Notes: a model not told the origin generated them from the letters alone. A DNA stretch of 36,378 nucleotides from Rodentibacter pneumotropicus DSM 21403 (GCF_000379905.1 NZ_KB904048.1:1-36378); one strand, 5' to 3'; counted from the stretch's first letter, positions 1 to 9,920 are shown. A program made the numbers and translations.

Positions 1-13
1 AAACTCTTCAATT
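1..13 (-). rRNA. 16S rRNA, first bases only (gene runs off the left edge)
   Basis: Read on the minus strand the window ends with AATTGAAGAGTTT, the universal first bases of bacterial 16S rRNA (E. coli begins AAATTGAAGAGTTTGATC). The sequence behind it has a typical rRNA leader with boxA and a strong promoter, which supports the call despite only 13 bases being present. Confidence 0.8.
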
Positions 14-154
14 CAAAAGCTCAATCGCTCAATAAACTGCTTCGCTATAATAAAACACTACTTAAAGTAATATGACCTAAAGTAATATGAATTTCTAGTT
101 TCAGCACCTATTAAGACTTCAAAATTAAAATATTTTTAATAAGTCAATCAACAA

Positions 155-242
155 GTGCCCACACAGATTGTCTGATTCGTTGTTAAAGAGCAAAAAATAA
201 CGACGCACTGCTAATCTTAAAGGTTCACAACAGTGCGTCGTT
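155..242 (-). promoter_or_regulatory. rRNA operon leader: hairpin, boxA and boxC
   Basis: On the minus strand this holds a perfect 12-bp inverted repeat (199-210 with 231-242, 20-nt loop). It is followed by TGCTCTTTAACAA at 180-192, which matches the antitermination boxA of rrn leaders, and then by the leader block ending TGTGTGGGCACT (boxC-like, about 155-168). E. coli 16S leaders have the same order. In known rrn operons this segment loads the Nus antitermination complex and helps pair the 16S precursor ends. Confidence 0.85.
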
Positions 243-253
243 GTGTGCGATGC

Positions 254-281
254 ATTATAGGCATTTAAAAATACTTTGCAA
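254..281 (-). promoter_or_regulatory. rRNA operon promoter
   Basis: Minus-strand TTGCAA (276-281), a 16-bp spacer and TATAAT (254-259), followed by a fairly GC-rich discriminator (GCATCGCA). A 16-bp spacer with a GC-rich discriminator is typical of growth-rate- and ppGpp-controlled rRNA promoters. The predicted start is near 247, just ahead of the leader hairpin. Confidence 0.75.
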
Positions 282-317
282 TGAGTTTTTTACATTTTTT
301 ATTTAAAAGATTAATTT

Positions 318-980
318 TTATTCATCATCAATCTTTCTATATCTTCTAAATCCAGCTTCATATAAGACTTCATTTAGCTTCCTTAGTAGTATTTCTTTTT
401 GTTGTCTATTTAACATTTCGCTATTTTTGTTCAATAATGCACAAGCTAACTTCCAATAAGTATTTAACGTAGCAGGTATCCCAGATTTCCTTAGCCTGAC
501 AATCGCATTCTCAGCGCCCACTATCTTTAGTGTCTTGACATCATGAATACCTACCTTTTTTAACATTCTCTCATACTTTATAGAGAGGTTAGGAAGGTCT
601 TTCAAGCGATTTGCTTTTGACAATGCAATCTCATTCTTTCTATCCTGAATTTGTTTAATAGAAAGCATAAGCAACTTACGCAATAAAACTCTATCACTTA
701 GAATATCATTGGTAAGGCAATAGTAGTCCGACAAAACAAACTTAGCATCAACTTCATTTTTTGTGAAAGCTACACACCCTGAATTTACTAATTGACTAGA
801 TAATTCATCTTTTGCCTGAAGATAAAATTTTCCATTCAAACACAAACCGAACATAAGTTTCTTGTTGTAAAATAATCCATAACCAGTAAACAAATTCTTT
901 GATGTCACATTTCCAATTAACTCATTAATCATCATGCAAAGGTCATCAACATGTTTATCTTTAACATTTAATATTGTCAT
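318..980 (-). CDS. sxy: Sxy/TfoX competence regulator
   Basis: Coactivator that works with CRP at CRP-S promoters to turn on natural competence genes; cytoplasmic, 220 aa. It resembles H. influenzae Sxy along its length: N-terminal TfoX domain with NLFTGYGLFY (about residues 30-39), then the RLKDLPNLSIKYERMLKKVGI stretch opening the C-terminal helix-hairpin-helix-like domain, and the ending YRKIDDE. I start at the ATG at 980 because GGAGG sits 5 nt ahead of it. The upstream ATG at 998 would put that ribosome site inside the coding region. The gene diverges from recA. Frequent uptake sequences in the window fit a competent organism. Confidence 0.95.
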   Translation of the reverse strand: MTILNVKDKHVDDLCMMINELIGNVTSKNLFTGYGLFYNKKLMFGLCLNGKFYLQAKDELSSQLVNSGCVAFTKNEVDAKFVLSDYYCLTNDILSDRVLLRKLLMLSIKQIQDRKNEIALSKANRLKDLPNLSIKYERMLKKVGIHDVKTLKIVGAENAIVRLRKSGIPATLNTYWKLACALLNKNSEMLNRQQKEILLRKLNEVLYEAGFRRYRKIDDE

Positions 981-1033
981 AAGTCCTCCAGGATTCAATT
1001 GTAGTTATTCATAAATAAGCAAGCCTCCCCATC

Positions 1034-1096
1034 TTTATAACATCAGATTTACTAAATTGAAATAATTTGCTTACAAATCTGTGACATAGATCGTAA
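1034..1096 (-). promoter_or_regulatory. Candidate sxy promoter with CRP / CRP-S-like site
   Basis: A site read on the minus strand as TTACGA-TCTATG-TCACA (1080-1096) has one half like a CRP-S half (TTGCGA) and one like a normal CRP half (TCACA). Its centre, 1087.5, lies about 60 bp upstream of the start expected from TATAAA at 1034-1039 (with TTTCAA at 1057-1062, 17-bp spacer). That is a class I CRP geometry. It fits the known cAMP-CRP and Sxy autocontrol of sxy, but the site is inferred from pattern only. Confidence 0.45.
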
Positions 1097-1453
1097 ATTT
1101 TAAATTTATTGTAAAAAATATAATAGTATAATGAGAAACTTCATGTAATAACTTGCACTTAGAAAACACAGAGACTCTGAGCAACCTCACACAGAAAACA
1201 AATCAAATAAATTTCAGCAAATTAATTTACAAGGTTCCTATTTCCTTTAGATCAAAAAAGCCTAAGTTATTTATCAAGAGTCCTTGTACAAAATCCAAAC
1301 TTATTAAGTATCAACAAGCAAAACGTTTTTATAAACACAGGTTTTACTCTTTTTTCTTTCAAGATACCAAAACCATATAAATCACTTATAGTTAGGTAAA
1401 TCCTTATTCTCTTTTCCCCCTCTTATATTTCTCCACAATAGCCAAAATTTCAC
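1097..1453. other. AT-rich spacer between sxy and recA, no gene recognised
   Basis: About 360 bases of very AT-rich sequence. A TTG-initiated frame at 1153-1380 encodes 75 Lys/Phe/Ser-rich residues with no Shine-Dalgarno site and no recognisable domain, and I do not call it. No RNA gene, repeat or uptake sequence is visible. The stretch probably carries 5' untranslated and upstream elements only. Confidence 0.4.
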
Positions 1454-1483
1454 TTGATACTGTACATCAACAACAGATACAAT
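1454..1483 (+). promoter_or_regulatory. recA promoter with LexA (SOS) box
   Basis: TTGATA (1454-1459), an 18-bp spacer and TACAAT (1478-1483), with CTGT-N9-ACAG (1460-1476) between them. The arrangement copies the E. coli recA promoter, where a LexA box CTGT-N8-ACAG fills the spacer. Here the half-sites are one base further apart. LexA control of recA is established in gamma-proteobacteria; the tightness of this site is uncertain. Confidence 0.7.
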
Positions 1484-1521
1484 TTTAAAATGCAATGATT
1501 AAGTGATATAAAAGGTGAAAA

Positions 1522-2577
1522 ATGACCACTCACGAAGAAAAACAAAAGGCACTTGCTGCAGCATTAGGACAAATCGAAAAACAATTTGGTAAAGGCTCTA
1601 TCATGAAATTAGGCGATACCAAAACCCTAGATGTAGAATCTATTTCAACAGGCTCAATCGGCTTAGATATTGCATTAGGTATCGGTGGTTTACCTATGGG
1701 GCGCATTGTTGAGATCTTTGGTCCAGAATCTTCCGGTAAAACAACCCTTACTTTATCTGTCATTGCACAGGCACAAAAAGCGGGTAAAACCTGTGCATTC
1801 ATAGACGCAGAACATGCACTCGACCCTATCTATGCAGCAAAATTAGGTGTGGATGTAAAAGAATTATTAGTTTCCCAACCTGATCACGGTGAACAAGCAT
1901 TAGAAATTTGTGATGCTCTTGTACGCTCAGGTGCGGTTGATGTTATTATTGTAGACTCTGTCGCTGCTCTTACGCCAAAAGCTGAAATTGAAGGTGATAT
2001 GGGGGACTCCCATATGGGCTTACAAGCACGCCTAATGTCTCAAGCATTACGTAAACTGACCGGTCAAATTAAAACAGCCAACTGTTTGGTAATCTTTATT
2101 AACCAAATTCGCATGAAAATCGGGGTCATGTTTGGCAACCCAGAAACCACAACCGGCGGTAATGCACTTAAATTCTATTCTTCCGTTCGCTTAGACATTC
2201 GCCGCACAGGCTCAGTAAAAGACGGTGAAGAAATCATTGGTAACGAAACAAAAGTAAAAGTGGTGAAAAATAAACTCGCTGCACCATTCCGCCAAGTTGA
2301 TTTCCAAATCCTTTACGGAGAAGGCATTTCCAAAATGGGCGAATTAGTAGAGTTAGGCGTAAAACATAAACTTGTAGATAAATCCGGTGCGTGGTATGCC
2401 TACAACGGTGAGAAAATTGGTCAAGGTAGGACAAATGCAATGAAGTGGTTGCGAGAAAACTCGGAAAAAGCACAAGAATTAGAAACTAAACTTCGTGCTG
2501 AATTGGTTGCAAATCCTGAACAATCATTAATGGCAGACATTGAACAATCTGAAAATAATTCTTTGGATGAGTTATAA
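1522..2577 (+). CDS. recA: RecA recombinase
   Basis: ATP-dependent strand-exchange protein for homologous recombination and repair, coprotease for LexA, and needed for integrating DNA taken up by competence. 351 aa, normal length. Visible motifs are Walker A GPESSGKT (67-74), Walker B VIIVDS (141-146), the DNA-binding L2 loop beginning [20 protein letters not shown] (about 194-213), and an acidic C-terminus (NNSLDEL). A ribosome site (AAGG) lies just ahead of the ATG. It is transcribed from the SOS-type promoter at 1454-1483 and followed by a USS-pair terminator. The recX gene that usually follows is decayed here. Confidence 0.98.
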   Translation: MTTHEEKQKALAAALGQIEKQFGKGSIMKLGDTKTLDVESISTGSIGLDIALGIGGLPMGRIVEIFGPESSGKTTLTLSVIAQAQKAGKTCAFIDAEHALDPIYAAKLGVDVKELLVSQPDHGEQALEICDALVRSGAVDVIIVDSVAALTPKAEIEGDMGDSHMGLQARLMSQALRKLTGQIKTANCLVIFINQIRMKIGVMFGNPETTTGGNALKFYSSVRLDIRRTGSVKDGEEIIGNETKVKVVKNKLAAPFRQVDFQILYGEGISKMGELVELGVKHKLVDKSGAWYAYNGEKIGQGRTNAMKWLRENSEKAQELETKLRAELVANPEQSLMADIEQSENNSLDEL

Positions 2578-2592
2578 GCTTTAGGACAAACC

Positions 2593-2631
2593 AAGTGCGG
2601 TCAAATTTCTCTTTAGATTTTGACCGCACTT
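2593..2631 (+). terminator. recA terminator made of an inverted uptake-sequence pair
   Basis: AAGTGCGGTCAAA (2593-2605) and its exact complement (2619-2631) form a 13-bp stem with a 13-nt loop right behind recA. Only a short T-run follows. Both arms are uptake sequence cores, a common terminator design in Pasteurellaceae. Confidence 0.7.
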
Positions 2632-2645
2632 TATGGAAAGAAAGT

Positions 2646-2850
2646 ATGTCTTCAATTGTGCTAAATTATATTATGAATTTATTCACAGACCGAGGATATG
2701 TATAGTGAACTCAGTCTTCGTAAGAAAATACAAGAAAAAAGTGTTTTCAGAAAAAAACTGAAAATATACTAACATCATATTAGTAAAAAACTGGTAATAT
2801 ATGCTTTCTCATAGATTTTACAGTGAAATTTTGCCGATATTATCAGCTCT
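2646..2850 (+). pseudogene. recX: Decayed recX (recombination regulator) remnant
   Basis: From the ATG at 2646 the frame reads MSSIVLNYIMNLFTDRGY, which matches the start of Haemophilus RecX (MSSLALNYIVNLLSRREY, from memory). A 4-base GTAT insertion at 2700-2703 then shifts the frame. The next frame continues YSELSLRKKIQEKS, the following RecX segment, and stops at 2772. A third frame at about 2786-2850 reads NW-stop-YMLSHRFYSEI, resembling the RecX C-terminus (W-Q-Y-M-L-S-H-G-F), with TAA where CAA is expected. About 90 central codons are missing. The position straight after recA supports the identity. No functional protein is expected. Confidence 0.72.
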
Positions 2851-2872
2851 ACTTCTGAAGAAAGTTTCTAAC

Positions 2873-3256
2873 CTAAGACCTAAATAGTAGTTTATACAAT
2901 AAAATACCTAACATCGTACTCATTACTCCACCTATTAAATGGAAAGCAATAATGCCGAGCGCACCAAACCATTTATCTGACATTAGAAGCTCAACCACTT
3001 CAATCGAAAAAGACGAGAATGTAGTAAACGCACCAAGAAAACCGGTCACTAAGAACAATTTCCATAAATTATTAACTTGTGGATGTTGCCAAAAAAATGC
3101 CATCAATACACCGACTAAACAACAACCGACAAGATTGGCAACTAACGTTCCCAAGGCAAAAGTAGAGAAAAGCGAGTTAAAGCTGTAAGTTAATCCCCAT
3201 CTTCCTAAGGCACCGAATACAGCACCACAACTAATACATAATATGGCTTGGAACAT
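2873..3256 (-). CDS. crcB: Fluoride exporter CrcB/Fluc
   Basis: Small inner-membrane fluoride channel of the Fluc family, working as a dual-topology dimer that lets F- leak out and so protects enolase and pyrophosphatase. 127 aa, usual length, with four hydrophobic segments. Family signatures are visible: GALGRW near residue 15, GTLVANLVGCCLVG (about 36-49) and TGFLGAFTTFSSFS (about 71-84), the last lining the pore. Its ATG overlaps the stop of the upstream HAD phosphatase gene by one base (TAATG), so the two are translationally coupled. No fluoride riboswitch is recognisable upstream. Confidence 0.95.
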   Translation of the reverse strand: MFQAILCISCGAVFGALGRWGLTYSFNSLFSTFALGTLVANLVGCCLVGVLMAFFWQHPQVNNLWKLFLVTGFLGAFTTFSSFSIEVVELLMSDKWFGALGIIAFHLIGGVMSTMLGILLYKLLFRS

Positions 3257-4074
3257 TACTTGATTCCGAATTGAAGTTGAAGATATTTTGCGACCGACTC
3301 ATTTTGATTTGAACCGATCTGTTCTAATTCTGGACAAGCCTGTTTCAATCGTTCATCCGCATTCTCCATGATACAACCTTTTCCAACACTAGAAAGCATT
3401 TCTACATCATTCATCCCATCTCCAAAAGCTATACAATTTCCCAAACCATAATCTCGTTGCTCTAGTACATGTTTTAAAGCCTCACCTTTTGAGACATTTT
3501 TGTTCATCACTTCCAAACACGCTAATGCAGAATAAACAATCGTTGTTTTATCGCCAAAATGTTCACGTAAATATTTTTCCACTTCTATTAAATCTTCAGG
3601 CGTTTTTCCAATAAAAAATATTTTCTCCACGTTACGGGCATGATGTTTAGAAAAATCAACTATCTCATACATAAAACCTGAATCTTGATGAAATTTTTGC
3701 AATGCCGGGACATCTTTATTAATAAACCATCCTTCATCTTGATAGCTATTCAAGCAAACTTTAGTATCATCAAATGGTGTTTTATAAAGATCAAATACGA
3801 TATCTTCCGGCAAACTATTACTATAAATCAGATTTCCAGCCATATCCCGAACTCTTGCGCCATTTGAAGTAATCATCACCGCACGTTCTGCACCAATTTT
3901 TCCAAGAATAGAAGCAACATCAGTATGGTTTCTCCCCGTAGCAAGGATAATATCAATGCCATTTTGTTCAAGACGATTCAGCGTATCAATGGTAAAGTCT
4001 CCGATGATATGATTCGTGTTTAATAATGTACCATCCAGATCAGAAACAACAGCACGGAAAAGTTGTTTAGACAT
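3256..4074 (-). CDS. Cof-type HAD-IIB sugar-phosphate/FMN phosphatase
   Basis: Haloacid dehalogenase-superfamily hydrolase of the Cof/YidA class, a cytoplasmic Mg2+-dependent phosphatase usually acting on sugar phosphates, FMN or related small phosphates. The substrate cannot be told from sequence. Motif I SDLDGTLLN (near residue 11), motif II ATGRN and motif IV GDGMNDVEML are intact. I start at the ATG at 4074 (272 aa) because GAGGG lies 7 nt ahead; a longer frame reaching 4137 adds residues outside the family fold. It is first gene of a two-gene unit with crcB, overlapping it by one base, and lies just behind the tufB terminator. Confidence 0.9.
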   Translation of the reverse strand: MSKQLFRAVVSDLDGTLLNTNHIIGDFTIDTLNRLEQNGIDIILATGRNHTDVASILGKIGAERAVMITSNGARVRDMAGNLIYSNSLPEDIVFDLYKTPFDDTKVCLNSYQDEGWFINKDVPALQKFHQDSGFMYEIVDFSKHHARNVEKIFFIGKTPEDLIEVEKYLREHFGDKTTIVYSALACLEVMNKNVSKGEALKHVLEQRDYGLGNCIAFGDGMNDVEMLSSVGKGCIMENADERLKQACPELEQIGSNQNESVAKYLQLQFGIK

Positions 4075-4176
4075 AAAGAAACCCTCTAAAAAAATTTTTT
4101 TGATCATATCAAAAAATGAAGCATATAATGACCCCACTTTTTGACTGAACTCTACTAAATAGGCGAAATTATAAAG

Positions 4177-4204
4177 TAAAAAGGCAGATCTTCCGATCTG
4201 CCTC
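4177..4204 (-). terminator. tufB terminator
   Basis: Minus-strand stem AGGCAGATC / GATCTGCCT (4195-4203 with 4182-4190) with a GGAA tetraloop, followed directly by a U-run. It sits 27 bases behind the tuf stop codon. This is a classic intrinsic terminator. Confidence 0.92.
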
Positions 4205-4230
4205 TATATTCATTTAATTCATCAAATGAA

Positions 4231-5415
<1,185 letters not shown>

Positions 5416-5518
5416 TTAAAGAGTCCCTCTAAATAGACACGGTTATCGATGGGTAAATAAACCACATTAACCAATAAAATTGTTTACTATTTAATTTAAA
5501 GGAAGAGAATTTTAAGGC

Positions 5519-5594
5519 TGGTGCTGATAGGCGGATTTGAACCGCCGACCTCACCCTTACCAAGGGTGCGCTCTACCAACTGAGCTATATCAGC
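5519..5594 (-). tRNA. tRNA-Thr (anticodon GGT)
   Basis: 76 nt including an encoded CCA. It has a 7-bp acceptor stem (GCTGATA/TATCAGC), D arm AGCTCAGTTGGTAGAGC, anticodon loop TTGGTAA and T-arm GGTTCAAATCC. Counterpart of E. coli thrT, last tRNA before tuf. Confidence 0.97.
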
Positions 5595-5597
5595 GTT

Positions 5598-5672
<75 letters not shown>

Positions 5673-5714
5673 AAGTCCTAAATTCATCTGTCCCATCAGA
5701 ATTCATCTAAAAGA

Positions 5715-5799
5715 TGGTGGAGGGAGAAGGATTCGAACCTTCGAAGGCTGAGCCAACAGATTTACAGTCTGCCCCCTTTGGCCGCTCGGGAACCCCTCC
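5715..5799 (-). tRNA. tRNA-Tyr (anticodon GTA)
   Basis: 85 nt class II tRNA with a long variable arm and an encoded CCA. It has anticodon loop CTGTAAA, T-arm GGTTCGAATCC and acceptor GGAGGGG/TCCCTCC. Counterpart of E. coli tyrU. Confidence 0.97.
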
Positions 5800-5829
5800 A
5801 CGCTAAATGAATGCTTGTTTACGAAAGAA

Positions 5830-5905
<76 letters not shown>

Positions 5906-5927
5906 GTGTCGTAAGCAAGTGAGGCGT

Positions 5928-5955
5928 ATTATATGGAAAAAAGTTTGCCTGACAA
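5928..5955 (-). promoter_or_regulatory. Promoter of the tRNA-tufB operon
   Basis: Minus-strand TTGTCA (5950-5955), 16-bp spacer, TATAAT (5928-5933), then ACGCCTC, a GC-rich discriminator typical of stringently controlled stable-RNA promoters. It lies about 15-20 bases upstream of the first tRNA. Confidence 0.85.
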
Positions 5956-6118
5956 GTCTTTTTTCTAAAAAAGTTTATTTTTTTACTTGTTCGTTTAATT
6001 TGCAAGCAAAACCACCAGTTTTTTGATGTCATTTTCATCAAGTTAGAGAAAAACAATGCATAACAAGGCGTTATAGGGTATATTTTCAGCAATATTTCAA
6101 CAACATTACCGTTATATA

Positions 6119-7054
6119 GTGGAAATTTCAAACCAACTTACGCCATTTTTGAGTTTTAGCCGGGAACAATGGGCAAACTTGCGAAAATCGGTGCCATTAA
6201 AACTCACTGAACAAGATCTTAAGCCGTTACTTGGCTTTAATGAAGAACTTTCCCTTGATGAAGTGAGTACCATTTATTTACCACTCACCCGTTTAATTAA
6301 CTATTATATTGACGAAAATCTTCGTCGCCAAACTGTACTCAATCGATTCTTAAGCGGCCAAAGCCCTAAAGTCCCTTATATTATTAGCATTGCAGGCAGC
6401 GTTGCTGTGGGAAAAAGCACTTCTGCACGAATTCTGCAATCTCTTCTTTCCCACTGGCCAAATGAAAGAAAAGTTGATCTTATTACTACTGACGGATTCC
6501 TCTATCCGCTTGAAAAACTGAAACAGGATAATCTACTGCAAAAAAAAGGGTTTCCCGTTTCTTATGACACTGCAAAGCTCATTCGCTTTTTAGCGGAAAT
6601 TAAATCCGGTAATAAAAATGTTAAAGCACCGATCTACTCACATCTCACATACGATATTATTCCTGATGAATTTAATGAAGTGAATCAGCCCGACATTTTA
6701 ATTTTAGAAGGATTGAATGTACTACAAACAGGCGGAAACAAAAGTAATCAAATTTTCGTTTCTGACTTTGTGGATTTTTCAATTTACGTGGATGCAGAAG
6801 AAAGTTTACTAAAAGAATGGTATATCAAACGGTTCTTAAAATTCCGCCAAAGTGCCTTTACCAACCCTGATTCCTACTTTAAACACTATGCGACGCTTTC
6901 GCAGGAAGAAGCTATTTCTACGGCCTCCCAAATTTGGGAAAGTATTAACGGTTTAAATCTACGGGAAAATATTTTGCCAACCCGCGAACGGGCAAATCTC
7001 ATCTTGACGAAAGGTGCGGATCACGCAGTGGAATTAGTAAAACTCAGAAAATAA
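6119..7054 (+). CDS. coaA: Pantothenate kinase (type I)
   Basis: Phosphorylates pantothenate with ATP, the first and feedback-controlled step of coenzyme A synthesis; cytoplasmic. 311 aa, same length as the H. influenzae protein as I recall it. P-loop GSVAVGKS (93-100) followed by TSARILQ; the substrate-site stretch TTDGFLYP (about 123-130); the conserved ILEGLNVLQ; and the C-terminal [11 protein letters not shown]. The start is GTG at 6119, with no clear Shine-Dalgarno site, so initiation may be weak. Even so, the N-terminal residues match the family and support it. It converges on citC with a shared terminator. Confidence 0.96.
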   Translation: MEISNQLTPFLSFSREQWANLRKSVPLKLTEQDLKPLLGFNEELSLDEVSTIYLPLTRLINYYIDENLRRQTVLNRFLSGQSPKVPYIISIAGSVAVGKSTSARILQSLLSHWPNERKVDLITTDGFLYPLEKLKQDNLLQKKGFPVSYDTAKLIRFLAEIKSGNKNVKAPIYSHLTYDIIPDEFNEVNQPDILILEGLNVLQTGGNKSNQIFVSDFVDFSIYVDAEESLLKEWYIKRFLKFRQSAFTNPDSYFKHYATLSQEEAISTASQIWESINGLNLRENILPTRERANLILTKGADHAVELVKLRK

Positions 7055-7097
7055 AAAGAGCGGTTAAAAATCACCTTGTTTTTTAACCGCTCTTTTT
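7053..7097. terminator. Bidirectional terminator between coaA and citC
   Basis: A 17-bp perfect stem, AAAAAGAGCGGTTAAAA (7053-7069) with its complement at 7081-7097. The A- and T-rich stem ends give U-runs in both directions. It overlaps the coaA stop codon and abuts the citC stop. Confidence 0.9.
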
Positions 7098-7098
7098 A

Positions 7099-8190
7099 TC
7101 AATAATGTTTCACATCTTCTGTTATTTGCTGAATCTTCTCTACTATCGGAGCTGCCTCATCACTCATCAAAAAATCAAAGGTACTTTGTGGCACAAATTT
7201 TTTGACTTCCGACCAATTTTTATCCTTAATAGCCTGCCGAACAGCCGATGCGCTAATAACATTTTCGTCCGTTTCTTTACGAGTCACCACTATACACGCC
7301 ACGCCATATTCCGGTAGTTTTTGTTGCATTGTCTGATTATACAGGTTCGTCACGTGGCTAAATGGTTCATCCCCCACATAACGACATTGAATCCCCAATG
7401 TTTGTGCGATACGTACAAAAATCTGTAAATCTACCTCCACGTTACTTTTGATGGCGGCATCATCACTTTTTTGGAAGTAGCTCGGAAAGGTTGCCTGACT
7501 GATAATATAAGAACCGCTATCATGCAATACGACATTGGGTAAATGCGCGATACCGGCTTGAATCAATTTTTTACGTACAGAATAAGGGAATAAACTGCAA
7601 TCTTCACTTAGGATAAAGAGATGAACAATGTCATTTTCGCCCGCAGCCTTTTCCACCAAATATTGATGTCCAAGGGTGAAGGGATTCGCATTCATCACGA
7701 TGGCTGCCGTTCTTTTTTCTTTAAAAATTCCCTGATTTTGTACCGCACTTTTTGCCGTCTCATTTTTCAGTTGGGTTAAATAATCTTCAAATCCATTGCG
7801 TTTGTTTTCCATAAAGACGATCTGATTCGGAATTTGCACGATTTCCCGAAAGCCGAGATCATGGAAAAATTTTGCGGACTCACATTTTGTATAGAGAAAT
7901 AAATGAGAATGCCCTCGGTCTATCTGAACATTAACCAAATGCGTAATGATTTGATTCATTAACCCTTCACCTTGATGATCGCTAGATACGGCCAAACAGC
8001 GCAAAGTATTACCAAAACAAGCTCCCGTTGCAATAATATTAAAATCTTCATCAAACATCGCACAAAGATAATCTAAATTGGGATCTCGGCGAATCCCCTC
8101 TTGCTCAAGTAACTTGTCAATTTGCGTAAGGCTGCGTTGATCTGAAAAAGCAACCTTTCCAATAGAATAACCATCCATACTGCTACACAT
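7099..8190 (-). CDS. citC: [Citrate (pro-3S)-lyase] ligase
   Basis: Acetylates the phosphoribosyl-dephospho-CoA prosthetic group of citrate lyase using acetate and ATP, switching the lyase on. 363 aa. An N-terminal GNAT-like domain (about 1-130; [16 protein letters not shown]) is followed by a nucleotidyltransferase domain with [13 protein letters not shown] (166-178, the HxGH-type site) and an ISASAVR motif near the C-terminus. The ATG at 8190 overlaps the dtd stop by 8 nt; a second ATG four codons on is an alternative. It is the last gene of the yiiM-ychJ-yihY-dtd operon. None of citD, citE, citF, citX or citG is in this window, so it is separated from its usual partners. Confidence 0.9.
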   Translation of the reverse strand: MCSSMDGYSIGKVAFSDQRSLTQIDKLLEQEGIRRDPNLDYLCAMFDEDFNIIATGACFGNTLRCLAVSSDHQGEGLMNQIITHLVNVQIDRGHSHLFLYTKCESAKFFHDLGFREIVQIPNQIVFMENKRNGFEDYLTQLKNETAKSAVQNQGIFKEKRTAAIVMNANPFTLGHQYLVEKAAGENDIVHLFILSEDCSLFPYSVRKKLIQAGIAHLPNVVLHDSGSYIISQATFPSYFQKSDDAAIKSNVEVDLQIFVRIAQTLGIQCRYVGDEPFSHVTNLYNQTMQQKLPEYGVACIVVTRKETDENVISASAVRQAIKDKNWSEVKKFVPQSTFDFLMSDEAAPIVEKIQQITEDVKHY

Positions 8191-8617
8191 TTAACCAAAA
8201 AGTGACCGGCCCATCATTAGTTAGGCTGACTTGCATATCTGCGGCAAAACGCCCGTTTTCCACCTGAATTTTTTCAGCACATTTTTGTGAAAAATAGTCA
8301 TAAAGTTCCTTTGCCAATGTTGGATCTGCGCCTTTAGAAAAACTCGGGCGCAAGCCTTTCTGTGTATCGGCGGCTAGGGTGAATTGCGACACCACCAATA
8401 ACGCGCCATTGGCTTGCTGAACATTCAAATTCATTTTGTCGTTTTCATCGCTAAAAATGCGGTAATTTAACACTTTTTCCGCAAGTTTATCCGCTTTGGC
8501 GTGATCATCGTCTTTTTCCACGCCAAGCAGTACTAGTAACCCTTTGCCAATTTTTCCGACCGTTTCCCCCTTCACATCCACTTGAGCCTGTGTAACACGT
8601 TGTATTAATGCAATCAT
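8183..8617 (-). CDS. dtd: D-aminoacyl-tRNA deacylase
   Basis: Hydrolyses D-aminoacyl-tRNAs (and Gly-tRNA-Ala), protecting translation from wrong-handed amino acids; cytoplasmic homodimer. 144 aa, standard length. Both signature motifs are intact: SQFTLAAD (about 77-84) and NDGPVTFWL near the end, which contains the Gly-cisPro chirality filter. Its ATG overlaps the yihY stop (ATGA) and its 3' end overlaps citC, so it is translationally coupled on both sides. Confidence 0.96.
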   Translation of the reverse strand: MIALIQRVTQAQVDVKGETVGKIGKGLLVLLGVEKDDDHAKADKLAEKVLNYRIFSDENDKMNLNVQQANGALLVVSQFTLAADTQKGLRPSFSKGADPTLAKELYDYFSQKCAEKIQVENGRFAADMQVSLTNDGPVTFWLNV

Positions 8618-9450
8618 AGTATTTCCTTAATTTCTTCATTTTCTAACCGCACTTTTTCTCGCTTTAATTCTGCTAACACGGCAGCAAGTTGCGCACCAAC
8701 TAACACAACCGTCCAACTTAATTGAATCCAGAACAACATAATCGGTAGTGTTGCCATCGCACCGTAAATCAATTGATAAGAAGGGAAAGTCTCAATATAC
8801 CAAGCAAAAGCCTGTTTACCTAAGGTAAAAAAAACGGCAGCAATCAGTGCGCCGGCAGCAGAATGCTTAATACTGACTTTTTTATTCGGCACTACCGTAT
8901 AAAGTACAGTAAAAATAAACCAAGTAGAAAGAAAAGGCACAAAACTGAGTAATTTTAAACTCAAAGAAAGATGCGCCGAACTTTCAAACATGGCTTTGAC
9001 ATAAGCACTGGCGGCAATACTTGTGCCGATGAGCAAAGGTCCGAGGGTTAAAATCAGCCAATAAATGGCAAAAGAGGTAAAAATCGGGCGAGAGCTGGTA
9101 TCTTGCCAAATACCGTTTAAAGTACGATCAATGGAATTAATCAACATCAACGCCACGGCAATTAAACTCACGATCCCCACTGCACTCATCTGTTTGGAAT
9201 TATTGACAAATTCATCAATATATTGCCCCACCACATCACCAGCAGAAGGCGCAAAATTGGTAAAAATAAATTCTTTTAATGCGCCTGTTACTTCGTTAAA
9301 AACAGGAAAGGCGGAAAAAATAGAAAAAATCACCATAATTAACGGCACAATCGCCAACATTGTGCTATAAGTGAGCGAGCCGGCAGCCTGCGTCAATTTA
9401 TTTTCATTAAAACGCAGCCAAAATTGTTTAAAGAAAGTGAAATCCGTCAT
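8614..9450 (-). CDS. yihY: YihY/virulence factor BrkB family membrane protein
   Basis: Polytopic inner-membrane protein of the YihY/BrkB family (formerly and wrongly called RNase BN); the molecular function is not settled. 278 aa from the ATG at 9450, which overlaps the ychJ stop as ATGA. This start is favoured over an in-frame ATG at 9468 inside ychJ. About six hydrophobic helices are visible, with family features [15 protein letters not shown] near the N-terminus and [19 protein letters not shown] near the C-terminus. The tail is charged (Lys/Glu). It lies in the operon between ychJ and dtd. Confidence 0.9.
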   Translation of the reverse strand: MTDFTFFKQFWLRFNENKLTQAAGSLTYSTMLAIVPLIMVIFSIFSAFPVFNEVTGALKEFIFTNFAPSAGDVVGQYIDEFVNNSKQMSAVGIVSLIAVALMLINSIDRTLNGIWQDTSSRPIFTSFAIYWLILTLGPLLIGTSIAASAYVKAMFESSAHLSLSLKLLSFVPFLSTWFIFTVLYTVVPNKKVSIKHSAAGALIAAVFFTLGKQAFAWYIETFPSYQLIYGAMATLPIMLFWIQLSWTVVLVGAQLAAVLAELKREKVRLENEEIKEIL

Positions 9451-9920
9451 AACCACGCTCCACAGCAATGTTTAAATTTTTTACCTGAGCCACAAATACA
9501 AGGTTGTTTCATCGTTGGCAGTGCGACTGTCGGATCAACAAAATACCAACGACCTTCAATTTTGACAAAAATTGACCGCTCTTGGTGGGATTGTTCCCCT
9601 TTTTCGCTTTGAAAAACCGCATTAAATTCCACCGCACTTTGGATTTTCGTCAATGTTTCCGTTTTTAGAATTTGCAAGCCAAGCCATTGTGTGTTGTCCG
9701 CCCAATCTTGTAATGCTTGAACATTTAAGTAGGATTGTTGATTTGGCACAGTGGTTTCCACAATGTAGGGAATGTTTTTCAGTACATAGGCAGAATAACG
9801 AGAACGCATCAGCTGTTCTGCTGTTTCCGGTAAGGCTTGCTGATGATGAAATACACCACAACAATCAGCATAATTTTTTGTGGATTGACAAGGGCAAAGT
9901 GCGGTCGTTTTAGTGGTCAT
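9447..9920 (-). CDS. ychJ: YchJ family protein with two SEC-C zinc motifs
   Basis: UPF0225/YchJ family. 157 aa with a Cys-rich SEC-C motif at each end: [13 protein letters not shown] at the N-terminus and [14 protein letters not shown] at the C-terminus. These enclose an NTF2-like core (about 30-130, with the family stretch [12 protein letters not shown]). SEC-C motifs bind zinc and, in SecA, contact SecB and ribosomes; the role of YchJ itself is unknown. Its ATG lies inside the 3' end of yiiM (11-nt overlap) and its stop overlaps yihY by ATGA. A USS copy lies inside its first codons (ACCGCACTT sense). Confidence 0.9.
   Translation of the reverse strand: MTTKTTALCPCQSTKNYADCCGVFHHQQALPETAEQLMRSRYSAYVLKNIPYIVETTVPNQQSYLNVQALQDWADNTQWLGLQILKTETLTKIQSAVEFNAVFQSEKGEQSHQERSIFVKIEGRWYFVDPTVALPTMKQPCICGSGKKFKHCCGAWL

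Noticed and set aside
1153..1380. 75-codon plus-strand frame between sxy and recA
   Set aside because: TTG start, no ribosome site, low-complexity Lys/Phe/Ser composition expected of AT-rich non-coding DNA, and no family resemblance.
4075..4230. Fluoride riboswitch ahead of the cof-crcB unit
   Set aside because: I looked for the conserved crcB-motif pseudoknot pattern and saw none; only the tuf terminator and an A/T palindrome are present.
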